Source: Rhizobium sp. 9140
GTDB lineage: Bacteria > Pseudomonadota > Alphaproteobacteria > Rhizobiales > Rhizobiaceae
Assembly: GCF_900067135.1 (NCBI RefSeq)
Contig: NZ_FJUR01000002.1
Coordinates: 795,501-859,500 of the forward strand
Length of the DNA: 64,000 nucleotides
Direction of reading: 5' to 3'
Below the pieces are notes generated by a model that was not told where the DNA came from, made no database searches, and saw nothing but the letters and a program-made list of their open reading frames with translations. Made by a program: the position numbers and the translations under genes. Positions 30,153 to 39,611 of this stretch are shown here, piece by piece (position 1 is the stretch's first letter; the number at the start of each line of letters is the position of its first letter).

Positions 30153-31268
30153 ATGTCGTTTCTCAAAATCTCGCATCTGCGCAAGTCCTACGGCGCGCTG
30201 GAAATCCTGAAAGACATCAATATCGACATCGAGGAGGGCGGCTTTCTCGTGCTCGTCGGCCCGTCCGGCTGCGGCAAGTCCACGCTGCTGAACACGATTG
30301 CCGGACTGGAGCCGATCACCTCCGGCGAGATCGCCATCAAGGGACGCTCGGTTGCGGGCCTGCCGCCGTCGCAGCGCGATATCGCTATGGTGTTCCAGAG
30401 CTACGCGCTCTACCCGAACATGACGGTGGCCGGCAACATTGCCTTTGGCATGGAGATCCGCAAGGTGCCAAAGGCAGCGCGCGAGAAGGCGATCAAGGAG
30501 GTTTCAGATATCCTCCAGATCGGCCATCTGCTCGACCGCAAGCCGAGCCAGCTCTCCGGTGGCCAGCGCCAGCGTGTCGCCATGGGCCGCGCCCTCGTGC
30601 GCAATCCGCAGGTCTTCCTGTTCGACGAGCCATTGTCCAACCTCGACGCCAAGCTGCGCGTCGATATGCGCACCGAGATCAAGCGGCTGCACCAGCGCCT
30701 GAGAACCACCATCGTCTACGTCACCCACGATCAGATCGAGGCGATGACGCTGGCCACCAAGATCGCGGTGCTGAAGGACGGCGTGTTGCAGCAGTTCGGC
30801 TCGCCGGCCGAGATCTACAACAATCCGGCCAATATGTTCGTCGCCGACTTCATGGGCTCGCCCGCCATGAACCTGCTCTCGGCAACCGTGGAGAAGGATG
30901 CGGCCGGCCTTTCCGTCTCGCTCGCCCGTCCGAACGGCGCGCTGGTAAAACTGCCGGTGGCGGCAGGGCAGGAGCAGCTGGAGGCCCATCTCGGCCGCCA
31001 GATCGTTTTCGGCATCCGGCCCGAGGCGCTGACCGACATCGACGGCGCCGACCGCAATGCGCGCACCGTCGCGGAAGGCGACTGCCTGATCGAGGTCGTT
31101 GAGCCGGCCGGCGCCGATACCTTCGCCGTCACGAGGCTTGGCGGCAAGGAAGTGGTGGCGCGCCTGCGGGCTGACGCGAGAATCCAGGCCGGCCAGACCG
31201 CAAGGCTCGCCTTCAACCTCGACAAGGCCGTCTATTTCGATCCGCAAAGCCAGCAGCGCATCGCGTGA
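30153..31268 (+). CDS. Sugar ABC transporter ATP-binding protein (UgpC/MsmK/GtsD type)
   Basis: 371 residues. Walker A GPSGCGKST at 36-44, ABC signature LSGGQRQ at 134-140, Walker B VFLFDEP, D-loop SNLDAKLR and the switch His in YVTHDQIEAMTLA. The C-terminal regulatory OB domain (from about residue 235) ends in the DPQSQQRI-like tail. It energises the importer. Because the 54-57 kb importer lacks its own ATPase, this protein could in principle serve both, as promiscuous MsmK-type ATPases do. Confidence 0.95.
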   Translation: MSFLKISHLRKSYGALEILKDINIDIEEGGFLVLVGPSGCGKSTLLNTIAGLEPITSGEIAIKGRSVAGLPPSQRDIAMVFQSYALYPNMTVAGNIAFGMEIRKVPKAAREKAIKEVSDILQIGHLLDRKPSQLSGGQRQRVAMGRALVRNPQVFLFDEPLSNLDAKLRVDMRTEIKRLHQRLRTTIVYVTHDQIEAMTLATKIAVLKDGVLQQFGSPAEIYNNPANMFVADFMGSPAMNLLSATVEKDAAGLSVSLARPNGALVKLPVAAGQEQLEAHLGRQIVFGIRPEALTDIDGADRNARTVAEGDCLIEVVEPAGADTFAVTRLGGKEVVARLRADARIQAGQTARLAFNLDKAVYFDPQSQQRIA

Positions 31269-31280
31269 ACGGGGAGCGAG

Positions 31281-32801
31281 ATGAGCAGAACCCCTGATAT
31301 CGTCATCATCGGCTCCGGCATCGGCGGGGCGACGCTGGCCGCCGGGCTTGCCGCCTCGGGCAGCGAGATCCTGATCCTCGAAGCCGGCGAACACATCGCC
31401 GACACGCCGGTGAACCGCGACCAGCGCGCGATCTTCCAGCGGGGACATTTCCGCCCTAAGGAGACCTGGTACGAGTGGCAGGATCTGAAGGAACACAAGC
31501 GTTTCAACCCCGGCAATTACTACAATGTCGGCGGTAACTCGAAATTCTACGGGGCGGTACTGTCGCGCTACCGGCGCGAGGACTTCGACGAGATGCAGCA
31601 TCAGGAGGGCGTCTCCCCCGCCTGGCCGTTTCCCTACGCCGAGCTCGAGCCCTGGTACGGGGCGGCCGAGCGGATGTATCAGGTGCGCGGCGCGCTGGGG
31701 GAGGACCCGACCGAGCCGGAACATTCCACGCCCTACACCTTTCCCCCGGTGCCGGACGAACCGCCGATTGCCGACGTCCGTGCCCGCCTGAAGCAGAAGG
31801 GGCTCCACCCGTTCTCCCTGCCGCTCGGCGTCGATATCGATCGGTGGCTCGCCAAGGGGCGCACCCCCTGGGACGCGCATCCGAATGCCGACGACGGCAA
31901 GATGGATGCCGAAAGTGCGGCCCTCGCCCTGGCTCTCGGCCATCCCAATGTCACGCTGCAGACGGGCGCGATCGTCCGGCTTCTCGAAACGGACGCCTCC
32001 GGCCGCCGTATCGAGCGCGTGGTCTACACCGCGGCCGGGGAGACCCGCAGCGTCTCGCCGAGGCTCGTGGTGCTCGCCGCCGGTGCGGTCCAGTCAGCGG
32101 TCCTGTTGCTGCGTTCGGCCAATGCGCGGTTTCCCAAGGGGCTTGCCAACAGCTCCGATCAGGTCGGCCGCAACTTCATGAACCACAACTCGTCGGCCGT
32201 GCTCGCGGTGTCGCCGCGCTACCGGAACACGTCGGTCTATCAGAAGACCTTCGCCTTCAACGATTTCTACCTGTCGGACGGCGAGGGTGGGCCGCCGCTC
32301 GGCAATGTCCAGCTTCTCGGCCGGGTGTCCGGCGCGATCCTGAAAAGCAGCCTGCCGCGCATCCCCGAGAGGCTGCTCGACCGGATATCGGCGCATGCGA
32401 TCGATTTCTACGCCATGAGCGAGGATATTCCCCATCCCGAAAGCCGGGTCATGGTCGATGGCGAGCGGATCGTCCTCAAATGGCACCGCACGAACTGGGC
32501 CGCGCATCTGGCGCTGGTGGCCAAACTGAAGGCCGTTCTCCGGTCGATCGGCTTTCCGCTTGTGCTGTCGCGGCCGTTCGACAAGCGCACCCCCTCCCAC
32601 CAGTGCGGCACGGTGCGCATCGGCAACGATCCCGCGACGTCGCCGCTCGATCCCTTCTGCCGCGCCTATGACCACGACAATCTGTTCGTCGTCGATGCGA
32701 GCTGCCTGCCGACCTCGGCCGCCGTCAATCCGGCACTGACGGTTGCGGCCCAGGCCCTGCGCGTGGCGGATCATATCGTCTCGAAGGAGCTGCAACAATG
32801 A
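31281..32801 (+). CDS. GMC family FAD-dependent oxidoreductase (1)
   Basis: 506 residues. FAD motif DIVIIGSGIGGATLAAGLAA at the N-terminus, GGNSKFYGAVLSRYR in the flavin-contact region, and the catalytic pair His440 (HQCGT) and Asn483 (VNPALT) of GMC enzymes. It oxidises an alcohol group of a sugar or polyol. No twin-arginine or signal peptide is present, so it is probably cytoplasmic. It overlaps the SDR by 4 bp (ATGA). This protein is clearly different from the second GMC enzyme downstream. Confidence 0.9.
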   Translation: MSRTPDIVIIGSGIGGATLAAGLAASGSEILILEAGEHIADTPVNRDQRAIFQRGHFRPKETWYEWQDLKEHKRFNPGNYYNVGGNSKFYGAVLSRYRREDFDEMQHQEGVSPAWPFPYAELEPWYGAAERMYQVRGALGEDPTEPEHSTPYTFPPVPDEPPIADVRARLKQKGLHPFSLPLGVDIDRWLAKGRTPWDAHPNADDGKMDAESAALALALGHPNVTLQTGAIVRLLETDASGRRIERVVYTAAGETRSVSPRLVVLAAGAVQSAVLLLRSANARFPKGLANSSDQVGRNFMNHNSSAVLAVSPRYRNTSVYQKTFAFNDFYLSDGEGGPPLGNVQLLGRVSGAILKSSLPRIPERLLDRISAHAIDFYAMSEDIPHPESRVMVDGERIVLKWHRTNWAAHLALVAKLKAVLRSIGFPLVLSRPFDKRTPSHQCGTVRIGNDPATSPLDPFCRAYDHDNLFVVDASCLPTSAAVNPALTVAAQALRVADHIVSKELQQ

Positions 32802-33577
32802 GCGAGCCGCGGCAAAGACCGGTGGCGGTGGTGACGGGCGGGCGACGGGGGATCGGCTTCGGCATCGCCTCGCATCTGGCCGCCGCCGGCTACGACATCG
32901 TCGTGACGGGCATCGGCGGCCCGGAAACGGCCGAAGACGCGTTGGCCGCGCTTGGCGCCACCGGTGAGGCCGAAGCGATCTATCTCAAAGCCGATATCTG
33001 CGACATCGCCGGGCATGCAACGACGGTCGACGACGTCATGGCCCGGTTCGGCCGCATCGACTGCCTCGTCAACAATGCGGGCATGGCCTCCGTCGTGCGC
33101 GGCGATTTCCTGGGTCTCTCCCCCGACCATTACGATCTGATCATGGCGACGAACCTCAAGGGCACGGTGTTCTTCACGCAGGCCGTGGTGAAGGCGATGC
33201 TGGCGACCGCGCCCGACCATTCCCGGTCGATCATCAACATCACCTCGGTCTCTGCGGAGGCGAGTTCGCCCGAGCGCCTCGACTATTGCATCAGCAAGGC
33301 GGGGCTCGCGGCCTTCTCGCAGGGGCTCGCGCTGCGGCTTGCGGCAGACGGGATCGCCGTCTTCGAGGTGCGGCCCGGCATCGTGCGGACCGATATGACG
33401 GCCGGCGTCACCCCGAAATACGATGCCCTGATCGCCGGAGGACTGGTGCCCATGCGGCGCTGGGGAGAAGCCGGCGATATCGGCGCCATCTGTGCGGCGC
33501 TCGCCTCGGGCAGCTTCGCCTTTGCAACGGGAACCGTGATCGATGCCGATGGCGGCCTGTCGATCCCGCGTCTGTGA
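32798..33577 (+). CDS. Short-chain dehydrogenase/reductase
   Basis: 259 residues. Cofactor motif TGGRRGIGFG near residue 14, NNAG near 90, and catalytic Tyr163/Lys167 in YCISK with Ser at about 150 (ITSVSAE). C-terminal GTVIDADGGLSIPRL is typical of 3-ketoacyl-reductase-like SDRs acting on sugar alcohols or keto acids. It is coupled to GMC 1 by a 4-bp overlap. Confidence 0.93.
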   Translation: MSEPRQRPVAVVTGGRRGIGFGIASHLAAAGYDIVVTGIGGPETAEDALAALGATGEAEAIYLKADICDIAGHATTVDDVMARFGRIDCLVNNAGMASVVRGDFLGLSPDHYDLIMATNLKGTVFFTQAVVKAMLATAPDHSRSIINITSVSAEASSPERLDYCISKAGLAAFSQGLALRLAADGIAVFEVRPGIVRTDMTAGVTPKYDALIAGGLVPMRRWGEAGDIGAICAALASGSFAFATGTVIDADGGLSIPRL

Positions 33578-33591
33578 CAGGAATGGATATC

Positions 33592-35247
33592 ATGAGCTTC
33601 GATTATATCATCACCGGGGCAGGCCCCGCCGGCTGCGTTCTCGCCAATAGGCTGAGCGAGGACCCGGATGTCACCGTGCTCCTGCTGGAAGCCGGCGGCG
33701 GTGACTGGAACCCGCTCTTTCACATGCCGGCCGGCTTTGCCAAGATGACGAAGGGCGTGGCCAGCTGGGGCTGGGAGACCGTGCCGCAGAAGCACATGAA
33801 CGGCCGCGTCCTGCGCTATACCCAGGCCAAGGTCATCGGCGGCGGCTCCTCCATCAACGCGCAGCTTTACACAAGGGGCAATGCCGCCGACTACGATCTC
33901 TGGGCAAGCGAAGACGGTTGCGAGGGCTGGGACTACCGCTCGGTGCTGCCGTATTTCAAGCGGGCCGAGGACAACCAGCGCTTTGCCGACGACTATCACG
34001 CCTATGGCGGGCCGCTCGGCGTGTCCATGCCGGTATCGGCGCTGCCGATCTGCGACGCCTATATCCGGGCGGGCCAGGAGTTGGGCATTCCCTACAATCC
34101 GGATTTCAACGGTCGCCAGCAGGCTGGCGTCGGCTTCTACCAGCTGACGCAGCGCAACCGCCGCCGCTCGTCTGCGTCTCTCGCCTATCTCTCGCCGATC
34201 AAGGACCGGAAAAACCTGACGATCCGCTTGGGCGCCCGCGTGTCGCGCATCGTGCTGGAGGGTACAACGGCTGTCGGCGTCGAGATCGCCACCAGCCACG
34301 GAAGCGAGATCGTGCGCTGCGAGCGCGAGGTGCTCGTGACGTCGGGCGCCATCGGCTCGCCGAAGCTCCTGCTGCAATCGGGCATCGGCCCGGCCGATCA
34401 TCTCACGTCTGTCGGCGTTCCCGTCGCGCACGACCTGCCCGGCGTCGGCGGCAATCTTCAGGACCATCTGGACCTCTTCGTCATCGCCGAATGCACCGGT
34501 GACCACACCTATGACGGCGTCGCGAAACTGCACCGCACGCTCTGGGCAGGCCTCGAATATGTGCTGTTCCGCACGGGTCCCGTCGCCTCGTCGCTCTTTG
34601 AAACCGGCGGCTTCTGGTATGCGGACCCGGAGGCGCGCTCGCCGGATATCCAGTTCCATCTGGGCCTCGGCTCGGGCATCGAGGCGGGCGTGGAAAAGCT
34701 GAAAAATGCCGGGGTTACGCTGAATTCCGCCTATCTGCATCCGCGATCGCGCGGCACGGTGCGGCTTTCTGCGTCCGATCCGGCCGCAGCGCCCCTGATC
34801 GACCCCAACTACTGGTCGGACCCGCATGACCGGAAGATGTCGCTGGAAGGCTTGCGGATCGCCCGCGAGATCTTCGAGCAGGCGGCATTGAAACCCTATA
34901 TCCTGGCCGAGCGCCTGCCCGGACCGAAGGTGCGCACGGAGGCCGAGCTCTTCGACTATGGCTGTGCCAATGCAAAGACCGATCACCACCCCGTCGGCAC
35001 CTGCCGGATGGGGACGGGGGCGGATGCCGTCGTCGGGCTCGACCTGCGCGTGCGCGGCTTGCAGGGACTGCGCGTCTGCGACTCGTCCGTCATGCCGCGC
35101 GTGCCCTCCTGCAACACCAATGCCCCGACCATCATGGTCGGAGAGAAGGGCGCCGACATCATTCGCGGCCTCGATCTCCTGCCGGCGACGATCTTTGCCG
35201 ACGAGCGCAACGATCAGCGCCCCCGTGCGCGCACGCATGTTCGCTGA
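33592..35247 (+). CDS. GMC family FAD-dependent oxidoreductase (2), choline-dehydrogenase-like
   Basis: 551 residues from ATG 33592; ATG 33583 is an in-frame alternative, but the product then gains three residues before the conserved FDYIITGAGPAGCVLANRLS. FAD motif, GGGSSINAQLYTRG signature and the catalytic His466 (HHPVGTCRMG) and Asn510 (NTNAPTIM) pair are present. It belongs to the choline/alcohol dehydrogenase branch, unlike GMC 1. A 78-bp gap separates it from the kinase. Substrate unknown. Confidence 0.92.
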   Translation: MSFDYIITGAGPAGCVLANRLSEDPDVTVLLLEAGGGDWNPLFHMPAGFAKMTKGVASWGWETVPQKHMNGRVLRYTQAKVIGGGSSINAQLYTRGNAADYDLWASEDGCEGWDYRSVLPYFKRAEDNQRFADDYHAYGGPLGVSMPVSALPICDAYIRAGQELGIPYNPDFNGRQQAGVGFYQLTQRNRRRSSASLAYLSPIKDRKNLTIRLGARVSRIVLEGTTAVGVEIATSHGSEIVRCEREVLVTSGAIGSPKLLLQSGIGPADHLTSVGVPVAHDLPGVGGNLQDHLDLFVIAECTGDHTYDGVAKLHRTLWAGLEYVLFRTGPVASSLFETGGFWYADPEARSPDIQFHLGLGSGIEAGVEKLKNAGVTLNSAYLHPRSRGTVRLSASDPAAAPLIDPNYWSDPHDRKMSLEGLRIAREIFEQAALKPYILAERLPGPKVRTEAELFDYGCANAKTDHHPVGTCRMGTGADAVVGLDLRVRGLQGLRVCDSSVMPRVPSCNTNAPTIMVGEKGADIIRGLDLLPATIFADERNDQRPRARTHVR

Positions 35248-35325
35248 GCCGATGATGCGGCTTTGCATTCTACCGTCGGCTTTGCCACAAAAAGGTGTCG
35301 CCACGCCCAGGAAGGTCAGACCCTG

Positions 35326-36636
35326 ATGCCCATCGAGACCCCGCGCGCACTCCTTGCGTCGCTCTTTCACGCCGCCGTTCGCGCGGCCGATCCGCTGGAG
35401 GCGATCCGCGCCCACCTGCCGGCGCGACCGAAAGGCCGCACGGTCGTCATCGGCGCTGGCAAGGCGGCAAGCCAGATGGCGCTGGCGCTCGAAAGCCTGT
35501 GGGATGGCCCGCTGGAGGGCGTGGTCGTCGCGCGCCACGGCCCGGTCGCCTCCTGCGCACGCATAACGGTGCTGCAATCCGCCCATCCGGTTCCCGACCA
35601 GGCGGGGATCGTCGGCGGACGCGCGCTGATGGAGGCGGTGCGCGGGCTGACGACGGACGATCTCGTCATCGCGCTGATCTCGGGCGGCGGGTCTGCCCTC
35701 CTGCCATCGCCGCCGCCGGGCTTTGCCCTTGCCGACGAGGTGGCCCTGAACGAGGCGCTGCTGGCCTCCGGCGCACCGATTTCCGCGATGAACGTGGTGC
35801 GCAAGCACGTCTCGATGATCAAGGGCGGGCGGCTGGCAGCACTTGCCCATCCGGCCCGCGTCGTCAGCCTCGTCGTCTCCGACGTTCCCGGGGACAACCC
35901 GGCCTTCGTCGCCTCCGGCCCGACCATTCCCGATGCCGCCGGCCGCGAGGATGCACTGCGGGCGATCCGCGACTACCGGATGAACATTCCCTCAAACATT
36001 CTCGACCATATCGCGACAGGGGAGACCCCGCGCCCCGACGATCCGGCCTTTGCCGGCCACATCGCGCATGTCATCGCCTCCGCCCGTGTCTCGCTGCAGG
36101 CGGCCGCGCGTCTGAGCGGCGAGACCGGCGTGACGCCGTTGATCCTCTCCGACAGGATCGAGGGAGAAGCACGCGATATCGGGCGCATGCATGCGGCGCT
36201 GGCGATGGAATTTCAGGGGCGCCACCGAGAGAGGCAAGGCCCGATGGTTCTTCTCTCGGGCGGGGAAACCACGGTGACGATCGGCCCGGGAGGGGCTGAT
36301 CCCGATGGTATCGGCCCCCAGGGTATCGGCCCCCATGGTATTGGTAAGGGCGGGCGAAACACGGAACTGCTGCTGGCCGCCGCCATCGATCTCGACGGGG
36401 CCACCGGCATCACCGCCCTTGCGGCCGATACCGACGGGATCGATGGTTCCGAAGACAATGCCGGTGCCTTCTGCGACGGCGAAACCGCGTCCCGCATCCG
36501 GGCAGCGGGCGGGGAGCCCCGCGCCCACCTCGCGCGACACGACGCATGGTCTGCCTTTGCGCTTGCCGGCGACCTGTTCGAGACAGGCCCGACCGGCACG
36601 AATGTCAACGACTTCAGGGCATTTCTGCTGATGTAG
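35326..36636 (+). CDS. Glycerate 2-kinase (DUF4147/MOFRL type)
   Basis: 436 residues. N-terminal DUF4147 domain with VVIGAGKAASQMALALE and ISGGGSALLPSPPPG; C-terminal MOFRL domain with LSGGETTVTI, GKGGRNTELLLA, AADTDGIDGSEDNAGA and TGPTGTNVNDF. It phosphorylates D-glycerate to 2-phosphoglycerate, linking the operon to lower glycolysis. Between VTIGPGG and GKGGRN the protein carries an extra GIGPQGIGPHGIG stretch encoded by 15-bp tandem repeats (36307-36344), unusual for this family. The start follows GGAAGGTCAG. Confidence 0.92.
   Translation: MPIETPRALLASLFHAAVRAADPLEAIRAHLPARPKGRTVVIGAGKAASQMALALESLWDGPLEGVVVARHGPVASCARITVLQSAHPVPDQAGIVGGRALMEAVRGLTTDDLVIALISGGGSALLPSPPPGFALADEVALNEALLASGAPISAMNVVRKHVSMIKGGRLAALAHPARVVSLVVSDVPGDNPAFVASGPTIPDAAGREDALRAIRDYRMNIPSNILDHIATGETPRPDDPAFAGHIAHVIASARVSLQAAARLSGETGVTPLILSDRIEGEARDIGRMHAALAMEFQGRHRERQGPMVLLSGGETTVTIGPGGADPDGIGPQGIGPHGIGKGGRNTELLLAAAIDLDGATGITALAADTDGIDGSEDNAGAFCDGETASRIRAAGGEPRAHLARHDAWSAFALAGDLFETGPTGTNVNDFRAFLLM
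36307..36344 (+). repeat. 15-bp in-frame tandem repeat in the glycerate kinase gene
   Basis: GGTATCGGCCCCCAG (36307-36321) is followed by GGTATCGGCCCCCAT (36322-36336) and a partial third unit GGTATTGG. It encodes GIGPQ-GIGPH-GIG and keeps the frame. It lies just before the nucleotide-binding GKGGRN motif. Confidence 0.85.
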
Positions 36637-36695
36637 GCTCGCAACGACAGTCTCCTGGGACGCCGCGCAATCTCAACCCTTCAAGGATGCCTTAC

Positions 36696-37175
36696 ATGCC
36701 GCAGCCGGATAACAGGACATGCGCAGACCTCCTCTTGGCCGAGCGCGAGGGGGTCGTCACCCGGTTCACGACCGAGGATGCCTGGACGCTCGGCAGCCTG
36801 ATGCGGCAATCGGCCATGGCCGGCTGCCTGGCCGTGGCGATCGAGATCACGATCGCGCGCGAACCGGTGTTCTTTACGCGCCTTGCGAACGCTGCGGAGG
36901 ACAACCGGCACTGGGTGGAGCGCAAGCGACGCGTGGTCGAGCGGTTCCACCACAGTTCGCTCTACATGCGGCTTCTCGCGCAGGAGGAGGGCTACGACTT
37001 CCACCACCGCTACGGTCTGTCGCCGGACCTCTTCGCGGCCTTCGGCGGTGCCGTCCCGATCTTTCAGACGGACGGCAATCTTATCGGAACGGCGACGATC
37101 AGCGGCCTTCCCGATATCGAAGACCATGATTTCGTGGTCGAGCATCTCCGGCGCTTCCGAGCGCAAGGGAACTGA
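36696..37175 (+). CDS. Heme-degrading domain-containing protein (UPF0303/GlcG-HbpS fold)
   Basis: 159 residues from ATG 36696; ATG 36687 is a weaker alternative. The family pattern LGSLMRQSAMAGCLAVAIEI, then FFTRL..A..DN..WVERKRRVVERFHHSSLYMRL and FGGAVPIF with VGTATISGLP-like GTATISGLPDIEDHDFVV matches UPF0303/HbpS proteins (Pfam PF03928). The natural ligand is uncertain; members occur in glycolate and propanediol loci. It is the last gene before the operon terminator. Confidence 0.88.
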   Translation: MPQPDNRTCADLLLAEREGVVTRFTTEDAWTLGSLMRQSAMAGCLAVAIEITIAREPVFFTRLANAAEDNRHWVERKRRVVERFHHSSLYMRLLAQEEGYDFHHRYGLSPDLFAAFGGAVPIFQTDGNLIGTATISGLPDIEDHDFVVEHLRRFRAQGN

Positions 37176-37377
37176 GTGTCCAAACTGGAACGAAATATTG
37201 TCGAAAGGCCAAGGGTTAGATGGAAATATCACATCCTCCCGTTCGGACAGTGTCTCCCGTCTTTGAAGCCGCTGGTATAACAGGTCATTCTGACCATGGT
37301 CGGTTGCGCTCTCATCCCCCTCCCGGATCAATCGCAGCCAGCCGTTCCCCTCTGGAGGTTTAACCTTCATGACTTGA
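37176..37377. other. Short gap after the LacI-controlled operon
   Basis: About 200 bases between the last operon gene and its terminator. A minus-strand frame beginning MKVKPPEGNGWLRLIREG looks protein-like but has no ribosome-binding site and matches nothing I recognise. The long distance from gene to terminator is unusual. Confidence 0.3.
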
Positions 37378-37407
37378 GGCCGTGGGTCACCCTGCGGCCC
37401 TTTTTTT
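37378..37407 (+). terminator. Intrinsic terminator of the LacI-controlled operon
   Basis: GGCCGTGGG (37378-37386) and CCCTGCGGCC (37390-37399) form a GC-rich stem with a short loop, followed by seven T (37401-37407). This is the best rho-independent terminator in the window and marks the end of the ~16-kb transcription unit. Confidence 0.85.
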
Positions 37408-37469
37408 ATGCAATTTCAATCGAGGCGGTCGGCGGCGGTGTTTCCCGACGGTCACATCAGGAGGTTGGT

Positions 37470-37880
37470 ATGGCGACGGTAAGACTCTGGACGGATACCG
37501 AGGCCGAGGCGGCGCCGCGGGTGCAGGCGGTGTTTGCGGATATCCGCGCCGTGCGGGGCTCGGATTTCATCAACAATTTCTGGCGCGGCCTGGCCAACGA
37601 TCCGGCAACGCTGGAGCGGACATGGAGCAGTCTGAAAGAGGTTATGGTCGCACCGTCGGCGCTCGATCCGCTGACGAAGGAGCTTATCTATATCGCCGTC
37701 TCGGTCGCCAGCGGTTGCAGCTATTGCATCCATTCCCATACGGCGGCGGCGCGCGCAAAGGGGCTGACGGACGCCCAATATGGCGATCTCCTTGCCGTGA
37801 TCGGCATGGCGTCGGAAACCAACCGCCTCGTCACGGCGCTCGGCATCCCCGTCGATCCCGAATTCGACGTAACCGGCTGA
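37470..37880 (+). CDS. Carboxymuconolactone decarboxylase family (AhpD-like) protein
   Basis: 136 residues from ATG 37470 behind AGGAGGTTGGT. The AhpD/CMD signature is present: KELIYIAVSVASGCSYCIHSH, with the CxxC redox pair (CSYC) and the downstream His. Such proteins are small peroxidase-type or decarboxylase-fold proteins, often trimeric or hexameric. It is a monocistronic gene facing the amidohydrolase end-on. Peroxidase activity is likely from the CxxC-His motif, not proven. Confidence 0.87.
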   Translation: MATVRLWTDTEAEAAPRVQAVFADIRAVRGSDFINNFWRGLANDPATLERTWSSLKEVMVAPSALDPLTKELIYIAVSVASGCSYCIHSHTAAARAKGLTDAQYGDLLAVIGMASETNRLVTALGIPVDPEFDVTG

Positions 37881-37938
37881 TCTCCCCGCGCGCCCCAACG
37901 TTCGGACGGTTCGCCGAGCGAGGCAACGCCGTCGAGCT

Positions 37939-39318
37939 TCAGACATTGATCGTTGCGAGGGCTGCCTCGGCATCCGCTGCAAGCTTTGCCTCGTCGAGGC
38001 CCGGAAATGCGCCGTTTGCCCAAACGACCCGGCCGTTGATCATGGTCATATCCGTCGCCATGCCGATGCCGACGCGGGGAATGAGGCTCAGCGGATCGTG
38101 CCGCGTGCCGACATAATCCATACGGCGGGTGTCGATGGCGAAGAGGTCTGCGGCCATTCCGGGCGCAAGGCGGCCGATATCGCTGCGCCCGAGCAGGCTC
38201 GCACCGCCGCTCGTGCCGTAGCGCAGGAAATCGACCGGCGGCGGCACGGGGTGTGCGCGCGTGGAGGATGCGAGGCACTGCAGCATGTAGGCCGAGTGCA
38301 GGCTGTGCATCAGGTTGGAATTGTCGTTGGAGGCCGCACCATCGCAGCCGAGCCCGACGCGCAGGCCGAAGGCCGCCATGGCGGGGATATCGGTGACCTC
38401 TGCGCCGACGAGATAGACGGGTTCCGGGCAGTGGGAGACGCCGGTGCCGCTTGCCGCCATCGTCCGCAGTTCATCATGGGTCAGTTCCCAGCAATGGGCG
38501 TAGAACGTATCTGGCCCGGAAAAGCCGATGGATTCCAGATAATCGACGGTGCGCAGGCCGTGGCGCGCCCGCATCACAGGGCTCTCGCCTTCGCCGACAT
38601 GCGTGTGTAGCATGACGCCGCGGTCGCGCGCCAGCGCCACCGATTCCACGAAGGTTTCGCGGTAGGCGTTGACGGGCTGGCAGGGCGCGACGACGACCTG
38701 GCGCATGCTGAACGGCCCGGCATCGTGATAGGTGTCGATCAGGCGGGCGCAGTCGGCAATGAATTCGTCCGTCGTTTCCAGCATTTCGTCGGGGATCGTC
38801 GATCCCTCCGATTTCGGCAGGGTGTTGCCGCCGCGACCGGCGTGAAACCGCATGCCGAGGAGATCTGCGGCCTCGAACTGGCGGTCGATCAGCCGCTTTC
38901 CGGCATGGCGGGGAAAATTATACTGGTGGTCGAAGGCCGTTGTGCAGCCATGCTTGATCAGTTCGGCCATGGCGGTGACAGAGGAATGGTAGAAGCAGGC
39001 TTCATTCAGCTGCGAGAAGACCGGATAGATGCGGTCGAGCCATTCGATCACCGAAAGCTTCGTCCAGTCGAGATCTGCGCGGTTGCGCACGAAGCACTGG
39101 AAGAAATGGTGATGCGTGTTGACAAGGCCGGGATAGACGAACCAGCCGGTGGCATCCATCACGCTCGTGCCCTCAGGCAAAGCCTCTGCCTCGAGATGTT
39201 CGCCGATGGCACGAATGGACGGCCCGTCGGTCAAGAGATCGACATTGCGGCGCACGACCGGGCCTATGCCTTCGTCGGCGATGACGGCCGCACAGTTTTT
39301 GAGGAGAGTGCCACTCAT
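37939..39318 (-). CDS. Amidohydrolase of the TrzN/AtzB/8-oxoguanine deaminase group
   Basis: 459 residues from the ATG at 39318; the frame extends upstream to 39522 but without family-like sequence. Metal and active-site residues: NTHHHFFQ (HxH), HTHVGEGES, HCWELTHDE and LGCDGAASND (Asp). This pattern matches cytosine-deaminase-like amidohydrolases that deaminate or dechlorinate s-triazines and oxidised purines. The upstream neighbour is an oligopeptide-type importer running the other way. Substrate unknown. Confidence 0.9.
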   Translation of the reverse strand: MSGTLLKNCAAVIADEGIGPVVRRNVDLLTDGPSIRAIGEHLEAEALPEGTSVMDATGWFVYPGLVNTHHHFFQCFVRNRADLDWTKLSVIEWLDRIYPVFSQLNEACFYHSSVTAMAELIKHGCTTAFDHQYNFPRHAGKRLIDRQFEAADLLGMRFHAGRGGNTLPKSEGSTIPDEMLETTDEFIADCARLIDTYHDAGPFSMRQVVVAPCQPVNAYRETFVESVALARDRGVMLHTHVGEGESPVMRARHGLRTVDYLESIGFSGPDTFYAHCWELTHDELRTMAASGTGVSHCPEPVYLVGAEVTDIPAMAAFGLRVGLGCDGAASNDNSNLMHSLHSAYMLQCLASSTRAHPVPPPVDFLRYGTSGGASLLGRSDIGRLAPGMAADLFAIDTRRMDYVGTRHDPLSLIPRVGIGMATDMTMINGRVVWANGAFPGLDEAKLAADAEAALATINV

Positions 39319-39583
39319 GTCAGACCTCGTCCTGCTGAAAGCGCTTGGGAGAGCCCGAACCGTCGGCATGACGACGGATCCAGGAAAGATGGAGCGTCCA
39401 GATCTTCGAGGATCGTCATCCGCTGCCGCCTGTCGTTTCGATGTCCCTGCCTCAAAAAGATCTCGTACAGTTCGGGCTGCATATTCCGTCGCTATGTGAC
39501 CCATGGAAACGCCGGGCGTCAAGCATGCGGCGGGCAGGGATGTGAGCCGGTTCGGTCACGACCGCACGGCAAGCTCTAGCCCA
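39319..39583. other. Divergent intergenic region, left part
   Basis: Non-coding DNA between the amidohydrolase and the transporter operon. It should include the promoter of the amidohydrolase on the minus strand; no clear boxes are visible there. The frame open on the minus strand is not family-like. Confidence 0.35.
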
Positions 39584-39611
39584 TTGACAGCACCTTCTTC
39601 TCCGCTATTCT
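39584..39611 (+). promoter_or_regulatory. Sigma-70 promoter of the oligopeptide-type ABC operon
   Basis: TTGACA (39584-39589), a 16-bp spacer and TATTCT (39606-39611), 50 bp upstream of the binding-protein ATG. The following AT-rich stretch (39612-39648, TTATAAAAGTCGTAATAATA...) is unusual for this GC-rich DNA and is a candidate operator for the IclR regulator at 44853-45707. Confidence 0.65.

Noticed and set aside
33283..35850. 855-codon minus-strand frame opposite the SDR, GMC 2 and kinase genes
   Set aside because: Spans three supported plus-strand genes and shows no domain.
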